Assembly: GCF_024585165.1 (NCBI RefSeq)
Contig: NZ_CP029008.1
Span: forward strand, 2,852,001 to 2,916,000
DNA length: 64,000 nucleotides
Direction of reading: 5' to 3'
Source of the DNA: Bradyrhizobium sp. WBOS07
GTDB lineage: Bacteria; Pseudomonadota; Alphaproteobacteria; Rhizobiales; Xanthobacteraceae
Shown: positions 23,627-32,489 of the stretch, piece by piece
Layout of the letters: each line of letters starts with the position of its first letter
Position numbering within the stretch: position 1 is the stretch's first letter
Position numbers and translations under genes: made by a program
The notes under the pieces: generated by a model
Seen by the model: the letters and a program-made list of their open reading frames with translations, nothing else
What the model was told of the DNA's origin: nothing
Database searches by the model: none

Positions 23627-25549
23627 TCAGTTGACCTGCAACATGAACGCGTCGAAGTACGATGCAAGCCCGGCAAAGTCGTCGAGCGGCAGCACGTTCG
23701 CGACATACTGGTCCGGCCTCACCACGACCATGCAACCGGCTGTCCGATCGATGCCCCGCATGGCGAAAACGTCGTGGCCGCTCTTGAGGTCCGGGCAGTA
23801 CATCTTCTCGTAGTCGCGCAAGCCGTAACGGCCTTTACGCGGGAGCAGCAGCGGCGGCATTGCCTCGACGGCGAGCTCACGATGGTTCTGCTGAAACACC
23901 GCGCGCAGATCGATCACGCTGTCGACGTCGGCGCCGCCAGGCGTATAGCGCCTCACCGGCGACTCCCGCGCCTCGGTCAGGAAATTGCAGAGCGCGCGAA
24001 GGGCCGAGCCTGCGGCTGCAGGATCTTCCGCGGGAGAGAAGGCATAGATCCGGAAACGGCCGTCGGCCTGCCCGGCATGACCGAGATGCACCGGCTTGGC
24101 GTCAGCCAGCCGGATCACCGGGGCGGAATGGAAGCGCTTGCCGATGACGAGGCCTTGCGCGAGGTGCTGATGCGACGCCGCGCCGGTGAGGAGCGACGGC
24201 CTGTAATGCGTCGCCGTGCCCGCGGTGTAGCGGCCGTGCCGGACGAAATAGTCCTGGGTTTTGGCAGCATCGGCGCCGCCGGCCTTTGCGGCGGAGGCAA
24301 GAATGCCCGCCCATTCGCGGTCGAAATCGATCAGCTCCTTGGCGACCGCCTGGCGCTCGGCCGAATAGGAATGCAGCAGCTGTGGGGCGCACTGCTTCCG
24401 CATGACGGCCGCGAGCTTCCAGCCGAGATTGAAGGCGTCCTGCATCGAGACGTTCATGCCCTGCCCCGCCTTCGGGCTGTGGGTGTGGCATGCATCGCCT
24501 GCGATGAAGATGCGCGGCAGGCGCGTTGCGGTCTCCGCGTCCGGCACGTCGTCGAACTTGTCGGTCAGGCGCTGGCCGATCTCGTAGACCGACCACCAGG
24601 CGATCTCCTTCACCTCCAGCGTATGCGGCTTCAGGATCCGCTGCGCCTTGGCGATGACGTCATCGGCGGTGATGTTGCGGCTCGCGACGCGCTCGCCGAC
24701 CTCGAGCTTGGCGAGCTCGACATAGATGCGGACCATGTAGCCGCCTTCGCGCGGAATGATCAGCAGGCTGCCGTCCCTGGCCGACTGGATCAGCGACTTG
24801 AAGCGGATGTCCGGAAAATCCGTCACGGCCAGCACGTCCATCACACCCCAGGCGTGGTTGGCGGAATCGCCGTGCAGCTCGCGTCCGATCGACTTGCGCA
24901 CCGTGCTGCGCGCGCCGTCGCAGCCGACGACATAGCGCGCCTTGACCGTCTCGACCTTGCCCTCGTTCGCGGCATCGACGCGTTCGAGACGCACCGTCAC
25001 GGCATGATCGCCGGGACCTGCGGCCGGATCGACCTGGAGGTCGAGAAGACGGCGGCTGTAATGGGGTTCGAGCTTGGCCGGCGATTTGCGCATGACGTCG
25101 AGAAAGCCGTCATGGATACGTGCCTGGTTGAGGATGACGTGCGGGAATTCAGACAGGCCGTCCTCGACGTCCTGCACCCGGCCGCTGCGGATGATGGTGT
25201 CCGGCCTGCGTTCGTCGGGCTTCCAGAACGTCGTCTCGTTGACCCAATAGGCCTCCTTCAGCACGCGCTCGCTGAAGCCGTAGGCATGAAACATCTCCAT
25301 GGTACGGCAGGCGATGCCGTCGGCCTGCCCGACCAGCAGGCGGTCCGACTTCTGCTCGACGATGCAGGTCTTGATGTCGGGGAATTGCGCGAGCTGAGCC
25401 GCGAGCGTGAGGCCGGCCGGCCCGCAGCCGACGATGAGGACATCGACCTCGTCGGGCACGGCGCCCGCTGCGCCGGAAGCCTGAAGGCGGTCGGCGGGAT
25501 CGGCTATCTCGGGATCGCCCGGCTGAAATCCATTGAGATGGAATTGCAT
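23627..25549 (-). CDS. FAD-dependent aromatic monooxygenase (phenol 2-monooxygenase type)
   Basis: A 640-residue cytoplasmic flavoprotein of the PheA/PHBH class that hydroxylates aromatic rings using NAD(P)H and oxygen. Three flavin motifs are seen: GCGPAG (residues 41-46, in VLIVGCGPAGLTLAAQL); the DG motif VVGCDGARSTVRK; and the GD motif IFIAGDACHTHSPKAGQG. The last 200 residues form the thioredoxin-like C-terminal domain of phenol hydroxylases, ending in PDQYVANVLPL. ATG 25549 is the natural start. It is divergent from a MarR-type regulator across a 105-base region with a palindromic operator, so an aromatic inducer is likely. Exact substrate unknown. Confidence 0.93.
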   Translation of the reverse strand: MQFHLNGFQPGDPEIADPADRLQASGAAGAVPDEVDVLIVGCGPAGLTLAAQLAQFPDIKTCIVEQKSDRLLVGQADGIACRTMEMFHAYGFSERVLKEAYWVNETTFWKPDERRPDTIIRSGRVQDVEDGLSEFPHVILNQARIHDGFLDVMRKSPAKLEPHYSRRLLDLQVDPAAGPGDHAVTVRLERVDAANEGKVETVKARYVVGCDGARSTVRKSIGRELHGDSANHAWGVMDVLAVTDFPDIRFKSLIQSARDGSLLIIPREGGYMVRIYVELAKLEVGERVASRNITADDVIAKAQRILKPHTLEVKEIAWWSVYEIGQRLTDKFDDVPDAETATRLPRIFIAGDACHTHSPKAGQGMNVSMQDAFNLGWKLAAVMRKQCAPQLLHSYSAERQAVAKELIDFDREWAGILASAAKAGGADAAKTQDYFVRHGRYTAGTATHYRPSLLTGAASHQHLAQGLVIGKRFHSAPVIRLADAKPVHLGHAGQADGRFRIYAFSPAEDPAAAGSALRALCNFLTEARESPVRRYTPGGADVDSVIDLRAVFQQNHRELAVEAMPPLLLPRKGRYGLRDYEKMYCPDLKSGHDVFAMRGIDRTAGCMVVVRPDQYVANVLPLDDFAGLASYFDAFMLQVN

Positions 25550-25589
25550 GAGCACCTCTCCCCGGCAACGCTCTGTTTGGATATTGCTC

Positions 25590-25612
25590 AGTATGCTGAC
25601 TATCAGTATACT
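25590..25612. promoter_or_regulatory. Palindromic operator between the monooxygenase and marR-type genes
   Basis: Left arm AGTATGCTGA (25590-25599), three-base spacer CTA, right arm TCAGTATACT (25603-25612). The arms are inverted copies with one mismatch. The position between divergent genes and the length fit a MarR-dimer site, so the regulator at 25655 probably represses both promoters and releases on binding an aromatic ligand. Confidence 0.7.
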
Positions 25613-25654
25613 TGTCAATGAGCCGCAGCGTCCCCGTCCCAGGAGAAGAATTCG

Positions 25655-26119
25655 GTGAAAGACAACAACGACATGCCCGGGCATCTGGCGCGCCGGTTCC
25701 AGCAGATCGCCGTCGCGGTGTTCCTGGCCGAGGTCGAGGATGCCGGCTTCGACCTGACGCCGGTGCAATACGCCGCGCTTGCGACGATCAAGGCCAATCC
25801 GGGGCTCGACCAGGTGACGCTTGCGGGCCTCATCGCCTACGACCGCACCACCATCACCGGCGTAATCGACCGCCTCGTGCAGAAGGGCCTCGCCGAGCGG
25901 CGCGCCTCCAGCCGCGACCGCCGCGCCCGCGAGCTCGTCATCACCGACGAAGGCCGGCGCACGCTGCGCAAGATCACGCCGGCGGTCGAATCGGCCCAAC
26001 GCATCATGCTGCGCGGCCTCAGCGCGAAAGAGGCCGAGGACTTGATGCGACTGCTGCGCAAGGCGATTGCCGCCGGCAACGATCTCAGCCGCGCTCCGCT
26101 GCGCGATGCGCCGGTCTGA
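25655..26119 (+). CDS. MarR-family transcriptional regulator
   Basis: A 154-residue winged-helix repressor. The DNA-binding part is at about residues 35-105: LTPVQYAALATIKANPG, the recognition helix in YDRTTITGVIDRLVQKGLAER, and the wing SSRDRRARELVITDEGRR. Dimer helices lie at both ends. The GTG start at 25655 follows AGGAGAAG and agrees with the family length; an ATG at 25673 is the alternative. The gene is divergent from the flavin monooxygenase, which is its most likely target through the palindrome at 25590-25612. Confidence 0.93.
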   Translation: MKDNNDMPGHLARRFQQIAVAVFLAEVEDAGFDLTPVQYAALATIKANPGLDQVTLAGLIAYDRTTITGVIDRLVQKGLAERRASSRDRRARELVITDEGRRTLRKITPAVESAQRIMLRGLSAKEAEDLMRLLRKAIAAGNDLSRAPLRDAPV

Positions 26120-26234
26120 TGCCGCACGTGCCGCAATTGTCGCAGCGCACGAAACCAGGAACTAACTTTCAGCTGCTAACGTCGGCCGCATTGGGCGCTT
26201 AACGCGCGATTAACTTTGCGGGACGGAGTTCGGA

Positions 26235-26666
26235 ATGTTCAGGTTCCTCGTTGTGGCCGCAGCCATGACGCTCACGGTCAGTCATGCGGTGGCGGGCGGC
26301 CATGGCGGCGGTGACCCTCCTCCGCCGAAGGTCGAGGCGCCGGTGGCTCCGGCCAAGGTCATCCTGACCAAGCAGGGTCCCAAGCTCGTCGATCTCAATG
26401 GCATGACGCTCTATACTTATGAGCGCGACACCACCGGAAAGACGTCGAACTGCAACGGCAAGTGCACCGAGAACTGGGTGCCGCTGCCCGCAACGGCCGA
26501 CGCCAAGGCGGTCGGCGACTTCACCGTGATCAGCCGCGACGACGGCAGCAGGATGTGGGCGTACCGCTATCGTCCGCTCTACACCTCGCCCGCCGACAAG
26601 GCGCCCGGCGACGCCAAGGGCAACGCCACGACACTGCAATGGCGAATCGCGCGGCCTGCCGACTAG
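26235..26666 (+). CDS. Exported COG4315-type repeat protein
   Basis: A 143-residue secreted protein. The signal peptide (FLVVAAAMTLTVSHAVA) is followed by a Gly/Pro-rich spacer and one complete copy of the Lipoprotein_15 / COG4315 domain: VDLNGMTLYTYERDTTGKTS, CNGKCTENWVPL with paired cysteines, and a C-terminal TTLQWRIARP. There is no lipobox Cys, so it is probably soluble in the periplasm. Function of the family is unknown; heme or redox roles have been suggested from context elsewhere. ATG 26235 is 12 bases after GGGACGGAG. Confidence 0.85.
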   Translation: MFRFLVVAAAMTLTVSHAVAGGHGGGDPPPPKVEAPVAPAKVILTKQGPKLVDLNGMTLYTYERDTTGKTSNCNGKCTENWVPLPATADAKAVGDFTVISRDDGSRMWAYRYRPLYTSPADKAPGDAKGNATTLQWRIARPAD

Positions 26667-26692
26667 CGCGGGATCAGCCCAAGCATGTGACG

Positions 26693-27358
26693 TCAGAGCG
26701 CGCGTAAGCTCTGCCAGCCACCGCCCGCCTCGGCCCGCGCGCTCTGTCCGGGCGGCAGCACCACGACCATCGAATTGAGCTTTACCCGGTCGTACAGGTC
26801 GATCACGTCCTCGTTGCGCATCCGGATGCAGCCAGACGAGATCGCCTGGCCGATATATTCAGGCTGGTTGGTGCCGTGGATGCGATAAAGCGTGTCCTTG
26901 TTGCCGACATAGAGATAGATGCCGCGCGCGCCCAGCGGGTTGGCGGGACCGCCGGGAACCCGTGCCGGATACGGTCCGAGCCGCGCCTGGATATCTGCCG
27001 TCGGAACCCAGTCCGGCCATTCCGCTAGGCGGCCGACCCGCGCGACGCCGGAGAACGCCATGGCTTCCTCGCCCACTGCAACGCCGTAACGGATCGCCTT
27101 GCCGTCAGGCAGCACGAAATAGAGGTAGCGGGCGTCGGTATCGACGAGGATGGTGCCGGGCTGCTCCTTGCGGTGATAATCGACGATGTGACGGAGATAT
27201 TGCTCTGGCACATTCGCCTTCGCATATGGCGTATGCGCGAGCAGCTGCCGGTCGCGCGGCGTCATGCTCGCATCGCTCGAAGGTGAAAGCGTGGTCTGCA
27301 TGCAGCCGCCCAGCGGCAGCAAGGCAATAGCGAATAAAGCGATTAAAGATTTTGGCAC
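26693..27358 (-). CDS. YkuD-type L,D-transpeptidase, probable lipoprotein
   Basis: A 221-residue envelope enzyme that remodels peptidoglycan by making or breaking L,D cross-links. The N-terminal signal ends in a lipobox LPLGGC (Cys19), so it is probably lipid-anchored. The catalytic YkuD domain (about 65-202) has YRIHGTNQPEYIG (His161) and SSGCIRMRNEDVIDLY (nucleophile Cys177). The start is a GTG at 27358 behind GAGGGG; the ATG at 27475 would put 39 residues before the signal. Rhizobia typically encode many such enzymes. Convergent with the COG4315-type gene. Confidence 0.92.
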   Translation of the reverse strand: MPKSLIALFAIALLPLGGCMQTTLSPSSDASMTPRDRQLLAHTPYAKANVPEQYLRHIVDYHRKEQPGTILVDTDARYLYFVLPDGKAIRYGVAVGEEAMAFSGVARVGRLAEWPDWVPTADIQARLGPYPARVPGGPANPLGARGIYLYVGNKDTLYRIHGTNQPEYIGQAISSGCIRMRNEDVIDLYDRVKLNSMVVVLPPGQSARAEAGGGWQSLRAL

Positions 27359-27663
27359 CGCCGGCCCCTCTAGCGGATAGCACCCCCAGCATCGCCAGAT
27401 GTTGCCAAAATCGTGCTGAAAACAAGGCAACGGGAAACACGTGCACGTGTTCGACAAATCCGGTTCCATCACCACAAACGGCGGAAGAGCGTCGCATCAT
27501 CTCCATCCCCTCGCCTTGCTTTGGTCAAACCCGGCTGGACTCGTGCGTCATGCGCCGGGGCTCATCGGATTAGGTGGGCTCCCCTCGACAGATCGGCTCG
27601 CGCCAATGCGAGCGACCAGGACGTAACACCGGGCCTCAACGCCTGGGCTTCAAAGGAGCTGCG

Positions 27664-28716
27664 ATGCTCGCGACGCTGAACCCCAAGCAAATCGTCGATG
27701 AGATCGTGAAGGACACGGTCAAGGACAACGATCCGCACGACGCGATTCAGATTTCGCCCGACATCGTGCTGGCCTCGCGCCCCGTCAGCGTGGCACCCGC
27801 GTTGGCGCCTGACGTCGCGACCCGTCCGGAGCCGAAATTCGCGCCGCCGCCCAAGATCTCTCTGGAACCCAAACGCTCCCTGGAGCCGAGGTTCGCTCCG
27901 GTCTCGGAGCCGCCGGCGCCGCCGCCGCCCTCGGTCGACACGGCCGTGCGCGTCGCAGCGAGCGACGATCATGTCCGGCCGAAGCGATCGGCAATGCGCA
28001 AGTGGCTGCGCGGCGCGTTCGTCACGTTCCTGTTTGCGGGAGGAAGCGCGGCCGCCACCATCGCCTGGGAGCGGCACGGCGATACGGCCAAGCAGATGCT
28101 CGCCGAATGGACGCCTGCTCTGACGTCGTTGACGTCGTTGACGTCGCTGCTGCCCTCGACATCGCAGACCGCGCCGCTCGCCCCAGCGCAGGCCGCGGCG
28201 CCGGCGCAGCAAGATGCGCCGCCCGCAGCGCAAACGCCGACCGATCAAGTCATGGATCAATCGGCCACGCCGCCTGTGGCGCAGGTTGCAACAGCCGCGC
28301 CTGCGGCAACAGCTTCCGATTCAGCGCAGTCGGTGCAATCGATGACGCGCGACCTCGCCGCGATGGCGCAACAGATCGAGCAGCTCAAGGCCAACATCGC
28401 CGAACTAAAGGCCGGACAGGAGCAGATGGCGCGCGAGATGGCGAAGCCGCCTGCACCGAAACCGGTGGCTGAGGCCAAGCCGGTCGACCCGCGCACACGC
28501 GCAGCCGCGCTGCCGCCGAAACCTCCGGCGCCGCCGGTTCGCAAACCGAAACCCGCCGTGTCGCAAACTTACATGCCGGCTTATTCGCCCCAGCCGCTCG
28601 CGCCGCCGCCGCCGCAGTCGCAAGCTGCCGCTGTCCCGCCGCCACCTGTCACCACGACGCAAGCCGTTGCCGATGACGACGGCCCGATCGTGCGTCCGCC
28701 GATGCCGTTGCGCTAG
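27664..28716 (+). CDS. Pro/Ala-rich single-pass membrane protein with a coiled coil
   Basis: A 350-residue protein. Residues 1-105 are soluble and Pro-rich, starting MLATLNPKQIVDEIVKDTVK. A single membrane segment at about 115-132 follows a basic RKWLRG. Beyond it are a TSLTSLTSLL repeat, Ala/Pro/Gln-rich linkers, and a short coiled coil at about 245-275 (MTRDLAAMAQQIEQLKANIA). The tail is Pro-rich. This layout occurs in many Bradyrhizobium proteins of unknown function. ATG 27664 is preferred over the frame extension from 27574 because homologous N termini start MLATLNP-like; that is recollection, not alignment. It ends 48 bases before a terminator hairpin. Confidence 0.75.
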   Translation: MLATLNPKQIVDEIVKDTVKDNDPHDAIQISPDIVLASRPVSVAPALAPDVATRPEPKFAPPPKISLEPKRSLEPRFAPVSEPPAPPPPSVDTAVRVAASDDHVRPKRSAMRKWLRGAFVTFLFAGGSAAATIAWERHGDTAKQMLAEWTPALTSLTSLTSLLPSTSQTAPLAPAQAAAPAQQDAPPAAQTPTDQVMDQSATPPVAQVATAAPAATASDSAQSVQSMTRDLAAMAQQIEQLKANIAELKAGQEQMAREMAKPPAPKPVAEAKPVDPRTRAAALPPKPPAPPVRKPKPAVSQTYMPAYSPQPLAPPPPQSQAAAVPPPPVTTTQAVADDDGPIVRPPMPLR

Positions 28717-28764
28717 ACGATGGGTTGAGTCCGGGCAATTACGGGAAGCGCTATTTCACGCTCA

Positions 28765-28804
28765 AGAGAAAAGGCCGTCGGGATCTATGCCGGCGGCCTT
28801 CTCT
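28765..28804 (+). terminator. Hairpin terminator after the Pro/Ala-rich membrane protein gene
   Basis: AGAGAAAAGGCCG (28765-28777) pairs with CGGCCTTCTCT (28794-28804) apart from a small bulge, followed by a T-rich TTG. It is the only gene-end signal in the 326-base gap that follows the gene. Confidence 0.55.
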
Positions 28805-29042
28805 TGCAGCTGCCGGTTCCCGGAGCCCGGTTCTGCTGCAATTCCATGCCTTGATGATTGCGCCACGTATTTAATAAACTCTTAACGGCCCCGCAGGCTG
28901 CACATCATTTCTGCGCCATAAGCACAGAGATTGCGCGGCCCGTTCATTCGATAGATATCGACTCAGTGCTAACATCCGGACGTGTCGAGATTTCCATTGA
29001 AGATTTGTTTTTAAAGCCGGGTCGTCACATCGGGGAATTCGG
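28805..29042. other. Gap before the DUF6894-like gene
   Basis: No coding frame I trust. The stretch 28860-29020 is AT-richer than average (for example TTTAATAAACTCTTAACGG and ATAGATATCGACTC) and probably carries the promoter of the small gene at 29043. No repeat family member is visible. Confidence 0.4.
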
Positions 29043-29273
29043 ATGCCTTACTACTCCTTCGATCTCGTGGTTGGTGAAGAGTTCAGGAACCAGGGCGGAA
29101 TCATTCTCGAGGACATCGAGGTCGCCTCCGACCGCGCCGATCAACTCGCATGCGAGCTGTCGCAGGTGAAGCCGGAGCTGCAGCAGAAGGGTTGCGCGGT
29201 GCGCGTCACCGATCGCGATCACAACGAGCTCTATCGCACGCCGCTCGATCCGGTGCCGGCCTGGCGCCGCTGA
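29043..29273 (+). CDS. DUF6894-like small protein
   Basis: A 76-residue soluble protein starting MPYYSFDLVVGEEFRNQGG and containing EDIEVASDRADQLACELSQV and VRVTDRDHNELYRTPLDP. The alternation of a short strand, a central helix and a C-terminal strand with D-x-x-G-x-x-hydrophobic-type ending matches the DUF6894 proteins that are abundant in Bradyrhizobium. No function is known. The ATG at 29043 is not preceded by a strong ribosome site. Convergent with the SDR gene with one base between stops. Confidence 0.72.
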   Translation: MPYYSFDLVVGEEFRNQGGIILEDIEVASDRADQLACELSQVKPELQQKGCAVRVTDRDHNELYRTPLDPVPAWRR

Positions 29274-29274
29274 C

Positions 29275-30060
29275 TTAGGCGTCGAGCGCCGGCGGCTCGA
29301 ACCAATTGGTCAGCGCCAAGCCGCCGTCGACGACGAAGGCCGCGCCGGTGACGTAACCGGACAGCTTGTTCGACAGCACCGTGAGCGCCATCGGTGCGAG
29401 GTCGCTCGCCTCGCCGAGACGCCCGAGCGGAATGTGCCGCGCCAGCGCGGGATCCGCAACGAAACCGCCGGCCGCGATCGCGCCAGGCACCAGCGCATTG
29501 ACGCGGATGCCGTAGCGGCCGAACGTCCTGGCCAATTCCTTCACCAGCATCGCCAACCCTGCCTTCGCCGTGGAATAATGCGGCAGGTTGCGCGGCGTGC
29601 CTGCATGCAGCGAGGTGAGAAACAGGAACGAGCCCGGCCGTTTCGCCGCGATCAGGCGCTTGGCGAGTTCGCGCCCCAGGTGAAAGCCGGCATCGAGATT
29701 GACGGCATGCATCTGCTGCCAGGTCCTGCGATCGACCGCGAGCGCATGATCGGCCTCGCGCCGCGGCGGCGACGCGCTGTGAACGAAATGCGTGATCTCG
29801 CCCAATGCCGTCTTGGCCGCTTCGAGCAACGCCTCGCATGCGGCCGGCTCGGCGAGATCGCCGACCCAGGGCACGGCGAGCTCGGGCCGCGGGCTGGCCC
29901 CGATCGCGGCGCTCACCCGGCCCGCATCGACGTCGGCGAACACGGTCCGCACGCCCTCGCCGACCAGAGCCTGCGCGATGGCGCGGCCGATGCCGTTGCC
30001 CGCGCCAGTCACGAGCGCCGTATCGTGGGTGGGATCGAACGGCGTGCTGAACAGGCTCAT
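29275..30060 (-). CDS. Short-chain dehydrogenase/reductase
   Basis: A 261-residue classical SDR oxidoreductase. It has the cofactor motif TGAGNGIG (residues 18-25) and an acidic residue at the end of strand 2 (FADVD) that favours NAD(H). The catalytic Ser150 is in LTSLHAG, and the YxxxK pair (Tyr162, Lys166) is in HYSTAKAG. The C terminus has GAAFVVDGGLAL, typical of classical members. Substrate cannot be inferred; no pathway genes lie beside it. ATG 30060 is used; a longer frame to 30165 has no family support. Confidence 0.93.
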   Translation of the reverse strand: MSLFSTPFDPTHDTALVTGAGNGIGRAIAQALVGEGVRTVFADVDAGRVSAAIGASPRPELAVPWVGDLAEPAACEALLEAAKTALGEITHFVHSASPPRREADHALAVDRRTWQQMHAVNLDAGFHLGRELAKRLIAAKRPGSFLFLTSLHAGTPRNLPHYSTAKAGLAMLVKELARTFGRYGIRVNALVPGAIAAGGFVADPALARHIPLGRLGEASDLAPMALTVLSNKLSGYVTGAAFVVDGGLALTNWFEPPALDA

Positions 30061-30185
30061 GTCGCTCTCCAAGGCGGGGCCAGTCACGATAGCGCACTCC
30101 AGCAGGTGCGACAAATCTGCCCTGGCACCATTGCGGAGCCGCGCGCCGGACGCTAGCCTCGCCAAAAATCGGAGGAAAGACCAGG

Positions 30186-30599
30186 ATGCGCTACGGTTTG
30201 CTGATCGCTGCCCTGTTGCTGAGCGCAGCTCCCGCCCAGGCCCAGGACCAGGCTAAGGACCCGGCTAAGGACCACACACGCTCGACCTATGTGACCCTGA
30301 TGCTGCAAGCCTTCGCCGCCAAGGTTCAATGCCCGGGCACGGACGTCGTCTACCAGGATCTCGTGCAGAGGGCGGAACAGATGCACCTGCCCGAGGGCAC
30401 CACCGAGAAGGTGCGCAAGGCGATCGCCTGGATGCACACTGGCGGCAAGATGGGCGAGAAGCAGGATGACGATCTGATGGCCGAGGTCGCGGTGGCGACC
30501 CAGGCGACAGATCTCAACCAGCGGCGCCTCGGCATGCCGAGCTGGTGCGAGGTGCAGAAGACCAACCTCGCCGGCCTGATCCGCGCCAAGGGCGGCTAA
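30186..30599 (+). CDS. Exported hypothetical protein, 137 residues
   Basis: A protein with a clean signal peptide (MRYGLLIAALLLSAAPAQAQ) and a 117-residue helical mature part with two cysteines (VQCPGTDVVYQDLVQRAE and MPSWCEVQKTNLA) that could form a disulfide in the periplasm. No known domain. The ATG follows GGAGGAAAG, which is strong. It is divergent from the SDR gene. A homologous style is seen in other rhizobial genomes, but I cannot name a family. Confidence 0.75.
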   Translation: MRYGLLIAALLLSAAPAQAQDQAKDPAKDHTRSTYVTLMLQAFAAKVQCPGTDVVYQDLVQRAEQMHLPEGTTEKVRKAIAWMHTGGKMGEKQDDDLMAEVAVATQATDLNQRRLGMPSWCEVQKTNLAGLIRAKGG

Positions 30600-30716
30600 A
30601 ACGGGCGGTTGACAAGGGCGCGTTAAGCACGCGGCCAGGAGACTGTCCGCCGGCCAACAATTGTCACAATTCTGGCAAGCATGCGGGGCCTCTTCGAAAT
30701 CGAACAGGAACCTCTC

Positions 30717-30962
30717 ATGCGGATGATCCATGTCGTTTTCGCCGGCACGCTCGCGGCCGCCACGGTGCTGACCGGCCCAGTGCTGGCGAAGAACTCAGAC
30801 AGCCAGAAAGCCGAGGGCAATTCGCCCTCTTCCGGGTGCAGCGCGTATCAGCAGGCGCCTGACGGGACCTGGGAGCCGCTGCCCTGCAAGGAGGCAGGGG
30901 ACCGCAACCCGTCGCAAACCCGCCGATCCCAATCGCACGGAACCGAACGCGACGGCCGTTGA
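30717..30962 (+). CDS. Small exported protein, 81 residues
   Basis: Starts MRMIHVVFAGTLAAATVLTG with cleavage near VLAK (about residue 24). The mature part is short and polar, with a Cys pair around GCSAYQQAPDGTWEPLPC that could form a disulfide. The ATG at 30717 is preferred to 30681 because only it places the signal at the N terminus. No domain recognised. It lies 117 bases after another exported protein gene, in the same direction. Confidence 0.6.
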   Translation: MRMIHVVFAGTLAAATVLTGPVLAKNSDSQKAEGNSPSSGCSAYQQAPDGTWEPLPCKEAGDRNPSQTRRSQSHGTERDGR

Positions 30963-30982
30963 CGCAGCTCGTGCTGCGGCGG

Positions 30983-31168
30983 TCAGCCCTGGTGGGGCCC
31001 ACGCATGATCTTCATGGCGTCGGCGATGTGACGCCACTCCCTGGCCTCGTCGCCCTCGCCGCGGCTCTCGCAAGCCTGGGCCTGCTCGGCGGCCTTCGCG
31101 ATCGCAGCAAAACCGTGCTGCTCGAGCATCTGCCGCGCAACGGTATGGACCTGGACCTCGGACATCAT
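30983..31168 (-). CDS. Small conserved hypothetical protein, 61 residues
   Basis: A short helical, soluble protein: MSEVQVHTVARQMLEQHGFA, then AKAAEQAQACESRGEGDEA and a C-terminal WRHIADAMKIMRGPHQG. The pattern of an N-terminal helix with QHG and a terminal WRxIxxAxxxM matches small rhizobial proteins of unknown function. The double ATG at 31165 and 31168 sits behind GGAGAG. It is transcribed towards 30962 and away from the min terminator. Confidence 0.65.
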   Translation of the reverse strand: MMSEVQVHTVARQMLEQHGFAAIAKAAEQAQACESRGEGDEAREWRHIADAMKIMRGPHQG

Positions 31169-31305
31169 GGGCGCTCTCCGTCTGACGAAACCGCGTGGCC
31201 GTGGCTCGGCTCTCCGCGGTTTTCGGTAACGACTTCGCCGCAGGTCCCGTTCCGCCCGCCATCGATCACATTGGCTGGCCGGGAGCCGGAGTGACGCGAA
31301 CGACA

Positions 31306-31337
31306 AAGGCGGCCCGCTATGCCCAGCGGACCGCCTT
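31306..31337 (-). terminator. Probable terminator of the minCDE operon
   Basis: AAGGCGGCCCGCT (31306-31318) and AGCGGACCGCCTT (31325-31337) pair over thirteen positions with one mismatch. On the minus strand the stem is followed by TTTGTCG. It lies about 40 bases beyond the minE stop codon. Confidence 0.6.
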
Positions 31338-31376
31338 CTCACCCACCCCGAAATGGCTTGTCGTCGGCCGCGATCC

Positions 31377-31658
31377 CTACGCGACCGCGGCTTTCTTGCG
31401 CTCGAAATCGTTGGGCACCTCGATATCGACCTCCAGGGTCGAGACCTCGTCGCCGCGTTCGAGCCGGACGATGACCTTGGTCGGATCCAGCGTCACGTGC
31501 CTGGAGACGACGGCAAGGATTTCCTCGCGCAGCACGCCGAGCAAATCAGGCTGGCCGCGCATTCCGCGTTCATGGGCAAGCAGGATCTGCAGCCGTTCGC
31601 GCGCGACGGGTGCAGAGGCCTTGTTGCCGCGGAGAAGCCGAAGCAGACCCATGCTCAT
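31377..31658 (-). CDS. minE: Cell division topological specificity factor MinE
   Basis: A 93-residue protein that stimulates the ATPase of MinD at the membrane and drives pole-to-pole movement of the division inhibitor. The anti-MinCD part (about 1-35) starts [19 protein letters not shown] and includes [12 protein letters not shown], which binds MinD. The topological domain follows, with [13 protein letters not shown] and [20 protein letters not shown]. Length is normal. The start ATG at 31658 overlaps the minD stop codon in an ATGA junction, so the two are translationally coupled. Confidence 0.96.
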   Translation of the reverse strand: MSMGLLRLLRGNKASAPVARERLQILLAHERGMRGQPDLLGVLREEILAVVSRHVTLDPTKVIVRLERGDEVSTLEVDIEVPNDFERKKAAVA

Positions 31659-32470
31659 GCCGCCCTCCGTCGCAGCAGGCGATCCATGAAGCCTTTGCGC
31701 TCGGTCGGCACCTGCATCGGCACGGTGTCGCCGCACAGCCGGCGTGCCGCGTCGATATAGGCCCGCGCCGGAGCGCCGTCGGCATTCGACAGCGTGACGG
31801 GCGTGCCGACATTGGAGGCACGCAGCACGTCCTGGCTCTCGGGGATGATGCCGAGCAAGGGCGTTGCGAGGATCTCGAGGATGTCGTCGATCGTCAGCAT
31901 CTCGCCGCGCGCGGCGCGCGAGGGATCGTAGCGGGTGATGAGGATGTGCTTCTCGACCCGCTCGCCCTTCTCGGCCCGCACGGTCTTGGAATCGAGCATG
32001 CCGATGATGCGGTCGGAATCGCGCACCGAGGACACTTCCGGATTGGTGACGATCACGGCCTCGTCGGCGAAGCGCATCGCCATGGAGGCGCCGCGCTCGA
32101 TGCCGGCCGGGCTGTCGCAGATCACCCAGTCGAAGCGCTCGCGCAGATCGGCGATGACCTTGCCGACGCCCTCTTCCGTCAGAGCGTCCTTGTCGCGGGT
32201 CTGGGAAGCCGGCAGCAGCCAGAGGTTCTCCAGCCGCTTGTCGCGGATCAGGGCCTGCGGCAGCTTCGCCACGCCCTGCACCACGTTGATGAGGTCGAAC
32301 ACGACGCGGCGCTCGGCGCCCATCACGAGGTCGAGGTTGCGCAGGCCGACGTCGAAGTCGACGACGACGACCTTGTCGCCGCGCTGCGCCAGCGCCGCTC
32401 CCAGCGCGGCGGTGGTCGTGGTCTTGCCCACCCCGCCCTTGCCTGATGTCACGACCAGTACCTTGGCCAT
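31655..32470 (-). CDS. minD: Septum site-determining ATPase MinD
   Basis: A 271-residue ParA/MinD-type ATPase that binds membrane when loaded with ATP, recruits MinC and is displaced by MinE. The deviant Walker [16 protein letters not shown] is at residues 10-24 with the signature Lys, then [17 protein letters not shown] (Walker A' region) and [15 protein letters not shown] (Walker B). The C-terminal basic amphipathic helix [12 protein letters not shown] provides membrane attachment. It lies between minC (19 bases upstream) and minE (overlapping), the standard operon order. Confidence 0.97.
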   Translation of the reverse strand: MAKVLVVTSGKGGVGKTTTTAALGAALAQRGDKVVVVDFDVGLRNLDLVMGAERRVVFDLINVVQGVAKLPQALIRDKRLENLWLLPASQTRDKDALTEEGVGKVIADLRERFDWVICDSPAGIERGASMAMRFADEAVIVTNPEVSSVRDSDRIIGMLDSKTVRAEKGERVEKHILITRYDPSRAARGEMLTIDDILEILATPLLGIIPESQDVLRASNVGTPVTLSNADGAPARAYIDAARRLCGDTVPMQVPTERKGFMDRLLRRRAA

Positions 32471-32489
32471 CTCAATTGTCTCCTTCTGG

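Noticed and set aside
23774..25621. Long plus-strand frame opposite the flavin monooxygenase
   Set aside because: Mirror frame of a real gene with three flavin motifs; its composition is that of an antisense shadow.
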